Source: a virus
IMG/VR virus record: IMGVR_UViG_3300035670_001303
Span: 1-22,814 of that record
DNA length: 22,814 nt
Strand: one strand, 5' to 3'
Shown: piece after piece, positions 10,644 through 18,600 of the stretch
How the letters are laid out: every line of letters begins with the position of its first letter
Numbering within the stretch: the first letter of the stretch is position 1
Notes under the pieces: model-generated
The model's input: only the letters and a program-made list of their open reading frames with translations
Databases searched by the model: none
What the model was told of the DNA's origin: nothing
Program-made: the position numbers and the translations under genes

Positions 10644-10913
10644 ATGCCAACATATGCCGTACATGACAACAAAACTATATTAAATATAGTTATTGCTGAA
10701 TCTTTAGAAGAAGCCCAAAGTGCATTTGCAGACCTCGCAGTCTTTGATATAGAAGATTATGCAAAAATGGAAGCGGCTTTTAATGATGATGGAAGTCAAA
10801 TAATAAATCAAGAAACTGGAGAACCAGTAGTATTAAAAATTTTGCCAGGAATAGGATTTAAATATATTGATAATGAATGGGTGTTACCATACACGAATGA
10901 GGTAAATGAATAA
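10644..10913 (+). CDS. Small acidic phage protein, 89 aa
   Basis: An acidic protein starting with a strand MPTYAVHDNKTILNIVIAES, followed by a helix with EEAQSAFADL, and ending in PGIGFKYIDNEWVLP. This start-and-end pattern (a short strand describing an index or position, then G-x-G-x-x-Y-x-x-x-x-W) is common in small proteins next to tail fibres, some of which act in fibre assembly. No enzyme motif is present. The ribosome site is AAGAAGGTGA. The stop TAA shares its last base with the next ATG. Confidence 0.6.
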   Translation: MPTYAVHDNKTILNIVIAESLEEAQSAFADLAVFDIEDYAKMEAAFNDDGSQIINQETGEPVVLKILPGIGFKYIDNEWVLPYTNEVNE

Positions 10914-11242
10914 TGGCTACTTCTTACAAGGTACTTGGACAATCTGCTCCATCTGCTGATACTGATACTAATATTTATACTGTTCCTGCCGCTACACAGG
11001 CTATATGCTCAACCCTAGTTGTCTGTAATACATCACAAACAACCACAAAGTATAATATCGCCATTAGACCAGCAGGAGAAACACTTGCTCAAAAACACTA
11101 TATTTCATATCAGTCAGAGGCTCCAGCCCAGTCATCAACATATATAACTATTGGGGCATCGCTTTCAGCGACAGATGTTGTTACCATAAGGTCTAATTCA
11201 TCTGGACTATCTTTTACTATATTTGGATCGGAGATTTCATAA
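10913..11242 (+). CDS. Small tail-region structural protein, 109 aa
   Basis: A beta-rich protein: YKVLGQSAPSADTDTNIYTV at the start, ALC-like strands around 30-45, IAIRPAGETLAQKHYISY in the middle and FTIFGSEIS at the end. I recognise this pattern (K-V-L-G-Q, TVP, then RPAG, then LF-G-SEI) from small proteins in the fibre region of many aquatic phages, where it is presumed structural. The role is not experimentally known to me. It is overlapped by the upstream stop (TAATG) and followed after 1 nt by the glycine-rich gene. Confidence 0.65.
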   Translation: MATSYKVLGQSAPSADTDTNIYTVPAATQAICSTLVVCNTSQTTTKYNIAIRPAGETLAQKHYISYQSEAPAQSSTYITIGASLSATDVVTIRSNSSGLSFTIFGSEIS

Positions 11243-11243
11243 A

Positions 11244-12386
11244 ATGTCAGTCTCAAAAATAACTAATGATTCTAGTGACAAGTCGAAAGCAATTTGGCTT
11301 CCATGTCCAGGAAATGGTGAGTGGGTTCCTAATCTTTTTGAAAACCTGTCTATTCCAGCAAGTACCCCTCTAGTTGTTGGATCTACATCCTCCAACACTA
11401 CTATAACTTTTGAAGATCCAGACAACTCTTCTTTATCTCAAAAAACCGTGGTTATTGAAAATAGTGGTGATGCAATTAATGTAGTCTTACCTAAAAACTG
11501 CTCAAAGGTTTGGGCTTATGTGGGATCTAATGGTGGAGAAGCAACCGTGTCAGTTGCAATAAGAGAAGACGCCGCCACTCCAACAGTAAAATCTGCATCA
11601 TTGCTAACATATACCTCAACTAATAATTCACCAGGGCTAACCGGAAAAGGATTTGTTTTTATTGTCGGTGGAGGCGGAGGATCAGTAGCATATCCAAAGT
11701 TTATAAATTCTAGCAACGTTTATGGCAATCAGATGACAGCCGTAGCCGGAGGCGGCGGCTCTGGTGGAATGAATTCTGCTTATATTGAAGATCTTTCAAC
11801 AATAACATCTATTGCTGTCGGCGGTGGAGGTACATACGGGTACAACGCTGGAAATACCGGAGGAACCTCATCTGTCGTAACAAATTCTGGAACAATATCC
11901 TCAACTGGTGGAGGCGGTGGAAGGTTTAATGTCAGCAATCTTAACGTTAGCGTAAATCTAACCAATGAGGTGGCAGCGGGAGCAGGAGGCTCCCCAAACG
12001 GTGCCGATGGAGCACCAGGTCTTGTTATTACAAGAAACTCATCATCAGTAGCAATGGGCATTCCACAATACTCTACATTTCCTAAGCCAGACTGGTTTCC
12101 ACATATTATATCTTCTGGATCATCTGGCCCGATTATTGGAAATGCAGGAACGAATTTCAACTTCGCTAATGATTATAATTCAGTCATTAATCAATATAAT
12201 AGATCCAACCTTGGATCAACATCGCAACCTTCTGCGGGCACTCTGTCTGGCTATCAGTATTTAACTGGTTCTTCAGGATACGGGGTAGGGTCAGGTACAG
12301 GAACCGCATTTGGAAATACTAATTATCAATTTGGCGGGGGGAGCGCCCGTAATGGAGTAGTTTATATCCTTAGATGGACGGAATAA
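11244..12386 (+). CDS. Glycine-rich tail adhesin-like protein, 380 aa
   Basis: 380 residues from the ATG at 11244; an in-frame TTG 21 nt upstream lies inside the previous gene and lacks a better ribosome site (GGAG at 11230-11233 suits the ATG). Residues 1-135 form a beta-rich attachment part. From 140 to 260 there are glycine runs (VGGGGGS, AGGGGSGG, VGGGGTYGYNAGNTGG, TGGGGGRF, AGAGGS) separated by variable loops. The C-terminus ends GGGSARNGVVYILRW. This resembles glycine-rich phage adhesins such as T4-type gp38, where poly-Gly helices support receptor-binding loops. Identity as an adhesin is inferred from composition and location. Confidence 0.65.
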   Translation: MSVSKITNDSSDKSKAIWLPCPGNGEWVPNLFENLSIPASTPLVVGSTSSNTTITFEDPDNSSLSQKTVVIENSGDAINVVLPKNCSKVWAYVGSNGGEATVSVAIREDAATPTVKSASLLTYTSTNNSPGLTGKGFVFIVGGGGGSVAYPKFINSSNVYGNQMTAVAGGGGSGGMNSAYIEDLSTITSIAVGGGGTYGYNAGNTGGTSSVVTNSGTISSTGGGGGRFNVSNLNVSVNLTNEVAAGAGGSPNGADGAPGLVITRNSSSVAMGIPQYSTFPKPDWFPHIISSGSSGPIIGNAGTNFNFANDYNSVINQYNRSNLGSTSQPSAGTLSGYQYLTGSSGYGVGSGTGTAFGNTNYQFGGGSARNGVVYILRWTE

Positions 12387-12387
12387 T

Positions 12388-12783
12388 ATGAATTCAATTG
12401 TAGGATTTGATGATAGCCAATATTCAAATACTGTTCGTATTGCAAAAATTATGGGAAACTTGACAGTAGGTAAAGACGGCTCTCCTATCAAGTCTATAAA
12501 AATTGGTTCATTTACCATGATTCCCAATAACGGATCAGTAATATCTACTTTTGTACAGCAAAATAAAATCATCCCCGGATTGCACGTTGACGATATTGTT
12601 TTTGTTGAGGTGTCGGGCGCGTCAGCAGCATATGTATCGTTTGAAAGAGCATTCATTAGTTCAAGTGATACTCTAACAGTTGTTTGGAGAAACTTGCATC
12701 ATTCTAGTTCAGCCACAGATAATCTGGCATATGCTGATGGAAACGTCAAAACGATAAAATATATGTGGCTTGACCTGACATAA
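12388..12783 (+). CDS. Hypothetical tail-region protein, 131 aa
   Basis: Unrecognised beta-rich protein: VRIAKIMGNLTV, IKSIKIGSFTMIP, VDDIVFVEVSGASAAYVSFERAF. There is no Cys, TM helix or enzyme motif. The ATG is 1 nt after the upstream stop with only a weak GGA ribosome site, so it is translated with the glycine-rich gene. In many phages the gene directly after an adhesin encodes a cap or a chaperone for the fibre tip; this is only a positional hint. Confidence 0.6.
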   Translation: MNSIVGFDDSQYSNTVRIAKIMGNLTVGKDGSPIKSIKIGSFTMIPNNGSVISTFVQQNKIIPGLHVDDIVFVEVSGASAAYVSFERAFISSSDTLTVVWRNLHHSSSATDNLAYADGNVKTIKYMWLDLT

Positions 12784-12789
12784 TTTTAA

Positions 12790-12798
12790 TGATAAAAT
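12790..12798 (+). promoter_or_regulatory. Extended -10 promoter for the 231-aa gene
   Basis: TGA-TAAAAT, hexamer 12793-12798, 7 nt after the upstream stop. Expected start near 12805, leader of about 26 nt with a weak purine site (AAGAAAGAG) before the ATG at 12831. Confidence 0.5.
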
Positions 12799-12830
12799 TT
12801 TACTGTCGATAACAATAAGAAAGAGCAGTA

Positions 12831-13526
12831 ATGAAAAAAATTTTTTTTACACCAACCTTTCCCGTAGAAAAAAGCCTTTATCCAGAACCAGCATCAAAAA
12901 ACATACCAGAGTGGTACAAAAAAACAGAATCTTATATTAACTCCAATAATATAAAAATACTTGCTGGAGGAGCGCCAAATCTTACAATAAAAAAATGTAT
13001 TCCAGTATTTGATGCAATATCCGCTGGGTACATAATAAAGACATATACCGATATATATGTTCAAAGATCACCAGATGGTCAGTCACATTATAGTTGGCCC
13101 TCCTATAATCCAATATCGTTTCACCCTATTGATCAGGCTCCCAATCACCCTAATAACAATGATATGCCGTATCCTAAATGGAATTCCCCATGGTCAATAG
13201 AAACTCCAATCGGCTATTCTTGTCTTTTTATTTCACCAATGCATAATCCAAATAACATATTTACAATCTTGCCAGGAATAGTTGATACAGATACATATAA
13301 AAATCCTGTAAATTTTCCATTTACCCTTAACAATAAAGACTTTGAAGGAATAATTCCAGCAGGAACTCCAATGGTACAGGTTATACCATTTAAAAGGGAT
13401 GTTTTTGTATCTTCTATCGGAGATATGAAAAAAGTGAATGAAATTTCTATGTTTCAAGCAATATACAATAATAAGTTTGTCAACAACTATAAATCAAAAT
13501 TTTGGAAAAGAAAAGAATATAAATAA
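12831..13526 (+). CDS. Conserved-looking phage protein of unknown function, 231 aa
   Basis: 231 residues with an aromatic/proline-rich sequence: PEWYKKTESYIN near the start, KKCIPVFDAISAGYIIKTYTDIYV at 54-77, HPIDQAP and PYPKWNSPWSIETPIGYSCLF in the middle, then GIVDTDTYKNPVNFPF and GIIPAGTPMVQVIPFKRD. I recognise this order of motifs from uncharacterised proteins in aquatic phages, often near structural genes, but know no function. No signal peptide or TM helix. The gene begins with a run of seven A and eight T across codons 2-6 (12834-12848). It is the last gene before the RNR. Confidence 0.7.
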   Translation: MKKIFFTPTFPVEKSLYPEPASKNIPEWYKKTESYINSNNIKILAGGAPNLTIKKCIPVFDAISAGYIIKTYTDIYVQRSPDGQSHYSWPSYNPISFHPIDQAPNHPNNNDMPYPKWNSPWSIETPIGYSCLFISPMHNPNNIFTILPGIVDTDTYKNPVNFPFTLNNKDFEGIIPAGTPMVQVIPFKRDVFVSSIGDMKKVNEISMFQAIYNNKFVNNYKSKFWKRKEYK

Positions 13527-13553
13527 TTTATAAAAATGTTACAAATGATTTAT

Positions 13554-13571
13554 AAAAAATGCTTATTTTTT
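13554..13571 (+). terminator. Weak AT-only hairpin after the 231-aa gene
   Basis: AAAAAAT, loop GCTT, ATTTTTT, 27 bases after the stop. All pairs are A-T, so the stem is weak; it could act as a terminator in either direction or be chance in this AT-rich 134-base gap. Nothing else is seen in the gap except the promoter at 13616. Confidence 0.25.
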
Positions 13572-13615
13572 AAGAACTTTTCATATTCATATTATTTCCT
13601 ATTACAATCAAACGC

Positions 13616-13624
13616 TGGTATACT
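13616..13624 (+). promoter_or_regulatory. Extended -10 promoter for nrdJ
   Basis: TGG-TATACT, hexamer 13619-13624, expected start near 13631. The 30-nt leader carries AGGACGGTG before the ATG at 13661. An in-frame TTG at 13640 would add seven residues but lacks a ribosome site. Confidence 0.5.
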
Positions 13625-13660
13625 AATGACTTATTACATTTGATTAGGACGGTGTTATTT

Positions 13661-15607
13661 ATGTCATTCATTGACGAAAATGGATCAATTACAGATCCAT
13701 ACAGAAACTTTATTCATGTCTCAAGATACAGCCGCTGGCTAGAGGATAAGGGCAGGAGGGAAACATGGGTAGAAACTGTAGATCGTTATATGGATTTCAT
13801 GAAGTCTCATCTAGTTAATAATTTTAATTACCCCGAAAATGACATTAAGTTTGCACAGGTGAGGGATGCAATTCTTAATCATCGCGTTATGCCTTCTATG
13901 CGTGCCATGATGACCGCAGGGCCTGCATTAGAAAGAGACAATATCGCAGCATATAACTGCTCTTTTATCGCGGTAGATAGCCTCAGAGCCTTTGATGAGG
14001 CTATGTATGTGCTAATGAACGGCACGGGCGTTGGATTCAGCGTAGAACAAAAATATGTTGCACAACTTCCAGTAATTGCCGATGAGTTTTATCCCACAGA
14101 CACCACTATTGTTGTTGGCGACTCAAAACTTGGCTGGGCAAAGGCATACAAGGAACTTATCGGCCTTTTGGTTACTGGACAAATTCCACAATGGGATATG
14201 ACTCAGGTTCGTCCAGCAGGAGCAAGGCTTAAGACTTTTGGAGGTCGCGCATCTGGTCCAGAACCATTAAATGATCTCTTCGTATTTACAGTTGAGCAAT
14301 TTAGAAATGCAGCAGGACGCAGACTTAAGCCAGTTGAGGCACACGACATTATGTGTAAAATTGGCGAGGTAGTTGTTGTTGGAGGCGTTCGTCGCTCTGC
14401 TCTTATTTCATTGTCCAATCTTGATGATTTTGAAATGGCTAAGGCTAAGTCGGGTCAATGGTGGGAAACAGAACCACAAAGAGCATTGGCTAACAATTCT
14501 GCTGTATATAACATGAAGCCAAATACCGCTCAGTTTTTGCGTGAATGGCGCAACCTCTATGAGTCAAAATCAGGCGAGCGCGGTATTTACAATATGGATT
14601 CTGTTCGTAAGCATATTGATAAGTTTGGTCGTCGTGATTCAAGCAAGGTAATGGGAACAAATCCATGTGGAGAAATTCTTCTTCGCCCAAATCAATTCTG
14701 CAACCTTACTGAGGTTGTTATTGACGAGACAGATACAAAGGAAACTCTTGCAGAAAAGATTAGAATCGCTGCCATTCTTGGAACATGGCAATCAACTCTA
14801 AGCAACTTCAAGTATATTCGTAAGTCATGGAAGGACAACACAGAAGAAGAAAGACTCCTTGGAGTCTCCCTTACTGGAATCTTTGGCAATAAATTGACGG
14901 GTAAGGTACACAAAGATCTTGCTCCAATGCTAAATGAACTTAGAGATCATGCAGTATCAGTCAATCAGGAAGAGGCAGATGTTTTGGGAATTGAACATTC
15001 TGTTGCCGTTACCACGGTAAAGCCATCAGGAACTGTTTCTCAGTTGACTGGTGTTTCATCTGGCATCCACCCCTGGTATTCTGAATATTACATTCGTTCT
15101 GTGCGTGCAGATAACAAAGATCCTTTGACACAATTCCTCAAGGATTTCGGTGTACCAAATGAGCCAGATGTAATGAAGCCAGAAGCAACCACCGTTTTCT
15201 ACTTCCCCATTAAGGCTCCCAAGGGCGCGGTAGTTACCAAGGATCTAACTGCCATTGAGCACCTTGAGGTTTGGAAGGTATACCGTGAAAACTGGACAGA
15301 ACACAATCCATCAGTCACAGTAAACATTCATGAGGATGAATGGCTAGATGTTGGTGCATGGGTATACAACAATTTTGATTCCATCGGTGGAGTTTCATTC
15401 CTTCCTGCATCAGAGCATTCATATAAGCAGGCTCCATATCAGGAAATTGGCAAAGAGGAATATGAAGAAATGTTGGCAAAGATGCCATCTCGTATTCCAT
15501 GGGAATCGCTTCCATTGTACGAACTAGAAGACACCACTACTGGCTCACAGGATCTAGCCTGCGTTGCTGGAGCATGTGAAGTAGTAGATCTTGTTCAAAC
15601 TGCATAG
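13661..15607 (+). CDS. nrdJ: Adenosylcobalamin-dependent ribonucleotide reductase (class II)
   Basis: 648 residues. It reduces ribonucleotides to deoxyribonucleotides using adenosylcobalamin to make the thiyl radical. All key residues of the monomeric triphosphate type are present with the spacing of the Lactobacillus enzyme: C100 (YNCS) pairing with C347 as the substrate-reducing disulfide, N334-P-C336-G-E338 (radical Cys and its Asn/Glu partners; C347 is 11 residues later as expected), KPSGT at 454-458, and C634-V-A-G-A-C639 on the C-terminal tail for re-reduction. It is about 90 residues shorter than the Lactobacillus enzyme. It needs host B12 and thioredoxin. It stands alone between tail-gene blocks with its own promoter and a terminator after it. 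Confidence 0.95.
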   Translation: MSFIDENGSITDPYRNFIHVSRYSRWLEDKGRRETWVETVDRYMDFMKSHLVNNFNYPENDIKFAQVRDAILNHRVMPSMRAMMTAGPALERDNIAAYNCSFIAVDSLRAFDEAMYVLMNGTGVGFSVEQKYVAQLPVIADEFYPTDTTIVVGDSKLGWAKAYKELIGLLVTGQIPQWDMTQVRPAGARLKTFGGRASGPEPLNDLFVFTVEQFRNAAGRRLKPVEAHDIMCKIGEVVVVGGVRRSALISLSNLDDFEMAKAKSGQWWETEPQRALANNSAVYNMKPNTAQFLREWRNLYESKSGERGIYNMDSVRKHIDKFGRRDSSKVMGTNPCGEILLRPNQFCNLTEVVIDETDTKETLAEKIRIAAILGTWQSTLSNFKYIRKSWKDNTEEERLLGVSLTGIFGNKLTGKVHKDLAPMLNELRDHAVSVNQEEADVLGIEHSVAVTTVKPSGTVSQLTGVSSGIHPWYSEYYIRSVRADNKDPLTQFLKDFGVPNEPDVMKPEATTVFYFPIKAPKGAVVTKDLTAIEHLEVWKVYRENWTEHNPSVTVNIHEDEWLDVGAWVYNNFDSIGGVSFLPASEHSYKQAPYQEIGKEEYEEMLAKMPSRIPWESLPLYELEDTTTGSQDLACVAGACEVVDLVQTA

Positions 15608-15619
15608 GTCGGAGGGCTT

Positions 15620-15650
15620 GGCGGAGGCAGAGTATGAGACTGCCTCCGCC
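15620..15650 (+). terminator. Strong hairpin terminator after nrdJ
   Basis: GGCGGAGGCAG (15620-15630), nine-base loop, CTGCCTCCGCC (15640-15650): an 11-bp perfect GC-rich stem starting 12 bases after the nrdJ stop. No U-run follows; instead TTGC and the next promoter's TATAAT begin at once. Confidence 0.85.
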
Positions 15651-15651
15651 T

Positions 15652-15660
15652 TGCTATAAT
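15652..15660 (+). promoter_or_regulatory. Extended -10 promoter, leaderless start at 15667
   Basis: TGC-TATAAT, hexamer 15655-15660. The seventh base after it is 15667, the A of the ATG of the 1342-residue gene. Only TAAACT lies between, with no ribosome site. The nrdJ terminator stem ends one base upstream of the element. Confidence 0.7.
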
Positions 15661-15666
15661 TAAACT

Positions 15667-18600
15667 ATGAGCGTTGTCTCCAATAGATATGCAACAAAAA
15701 TATTTTCAGAACACCCTATTGCCCTCTGGCCTATCGATGACGATGCCTATTTTCTTTCTTTAATATCTTTAAGTGATCAGGATTTAACCACATGGGATAC
15801 AGACAAGTGCTCAATAACCACATCTGAAATATTTTCTATATCTGACGATCCGCCATTTAAAAATGAGCCGTTATATTACATTATTGGTGATGCTTCAGAA
15901 ATAACATCTGTAACAGACATAGAAGTTTTTCAATCAGATGTTTTTCAATTGGAAGATTTAAACGAACAACTTAAAACATTTTGCATAAATTTATATGTTT
16001 ATCAAGATTCCTCATATGTAAATTATTATGAATTTGGATATAGATATTTTAATTCAACCAGCCTTTCTACCGAAGAGGTTTCATTTAGGGTAGGCGCTTC
16101 ACAACAAAAAGGTTGGATAAATTTTAATGAAACGTTTAATGTTTCTCAGTTCGACTCAGAAACAGCAGAAATTTTTGTTCGTGCCAACGTAAATGACGGG
16201 GGGTTGGCGGGAGACTATAATTTTATCATTAACGGACTTTCTATAGGTCAATGGTCAGAATCCTTTTCTTCCAAAAGTCTGGGGTCTTTCACCCAACTTC
16301 TTCCAGCAGACACCGATCTTTCTACAGTACAGGCAGTTCCATCTGAACAATACGGTCCCTTGTCTAATAGCGCTTATTATATTGTAGAAAATGGAAGGCT
16401 TCTTGCTGTTAATAATAGCGTTCCTATGGTGTTTGGCTCAGAAAACTCAACATCTTTGTACCCAACTGAAAGTGATTTGCCATCATTTATATTTCCAGGC
16501 GAGGGCTTTTTGTCAGAAAGAGGTAGATACAGGTCTTTGACTCTTGAATTTTGGTTAAGAATTGATGTCAACACAAACACAGAAAAAAGAATTTTTGGCC
16601 CACTTGATTCTGATTACGGAATATATGTTTCTGAAAGTCAAATAAGTTTAGTCTTTGGCAATCAAATAGCAACACACAATATCCAAAATTGGTATAGGCC
16701 AATGCTTGTTCATCTTGTTTACTCGGCATCCAGAATATTGCTTCTTATTAATTCAGAAGAAGTAATAGAAATACAAATAGATCAAGATTCAATAGAACTT
16801 CCCACAACAAATGAATGGCTTGGATTTTATAGTTACTCAGACATTCGATTATTTCAAATAGACTGTGTTTCTATATTTCCATATGAAATTCCAGCAACGG
16901 TTGCCAAAAGAAGATTTGTTTGGGGTCAGGGTGTTGAGTCACAAGAAATAATAGACTCTTCTTTTAAAGGAAAAACAGCATCCATAAATTTTGCAAACGC
17001 AAATTATGCCGTCAATGCTGTATATCCAGATAAAGAAAGATGGGATGCAGGATCTTATAGCAATGTTATTGCTACGACAAATTATGTTGAGATGCCAGAC
17101 TACGCCCTTCCCAATATATTTTTAAGTGGAAGAGATGTTGATATTTGGTATGAAGATAATAAAAAGGTAAATGATGTAGAGTATTTGGTGGCCCATCCAA
17201 ATTTTATTACATTTAGACCAAACTTAAATCAGGCTGAAACAGAATGGCAGATAAATGGTACTAACTGGACAGAAAAATGTTATCTACAATTTTCTAGTGC
17301 TAATATCTTAGGCTCTCCAATAAGTTCCTTGTATGGAATCTTTGAACTAAAAGAAGACATTGAGACAGATAGACCGCTTATCCATATAGTGAATGCATTA
17401 AGCGGGAAAAGATTTGAAATAAACATAAACTCATACGACCTTAGTTATAGTTTTGACGGCGTGGAACTATTTTCTGTGGATACATCCGAACAGGAGCATG
17501 TGGTCGCTGGAATACACATACCAACACTATCTCAGAATTTTGGCTACGATCTAGCATCATTTTTTGCATCATACGAAAATTTAGAAATCTATGTTGGCGG
17601 GGCACCAGATACAGCAAATACCGTTTATGAAACATTTGAAAGCAAAATATATAAAGTTTCATTTTCGAATGAAAGCAACTACTCTGAGATATCAAATTTT
17701 TTCAATGCTAATGGATTTGCCAATTATGATGAAGAACAATTGTTTGGTTATTCTGCAACCTATACTCTCGCTCCATTTGAAAAATATAACAGATTCTTTT
17801 TAGATATATCAGTATCTGCCTACTGGGAAGAGTATTTCCCCCTGTATTATTTTGCAAAATATATAACTTTAAATGGGGCGGCAGACTACTATGACTTAGA
17901 TTTTCTTCAGTTCAATGTTGGATATCAGCCATATATAGAAAAAACTCCTACTGCCGTTGAAGAAATCACTCCAGAACAAATTTTTAATAATCAGATTAAA
18001 TTAAAGGAAATCGATTTTTCAAAATCTTCAATAAAAACTTTTGCCACTTTTCAATTGATGGCAGAAGGTGCTAATGAGCCAATGGATAATTTTCCATATA
18101 CGAAACAATTAGATAGTACCTACACAGTTGATGCGGCTTTAGAAAATACTGAAGAAGATCCATATAAAGCGTATAGAACTAAATTTTACATTAAGGATGG
18201 ATCAATAATTTATCCTCCCAAAAACATATCAATAGAAGATGTGGCTATTGTTATCCACATGAAGATCGATCATGAATGCATTTTGACAAACCCAATACAA
18301 ATCAGAAACATGGAAATATCATCAAGGGCTCTTGATTTAAATTCTGAAAATCCAATATCTACAAAATTTGGTAAAAATGTATATCCATATACAAAAAGTG
18401 GAATCTATTTTAATTATAAAAACCAAAATTCAGTTTTAATAGGAAAAGAAAATTCTCCATATCTATATCTAACCGATAAGAGTGGTATTGAAATTCTTCA
18501 GCCAAGAAAAATAAATAAAGAAAGCGGAATCTTAATTCCAATAAATGAGTCAAAACAAGAAGATTCCTATATTTCTGCAATGCAAATATTTATTAAAAAT

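Noticed and set aside
11223-11243. TTG start extending the glycine-rich protein
   Set aside because: It lies inside the preceding gene; the ATG at 11244 has a suitable GGAG upstream.
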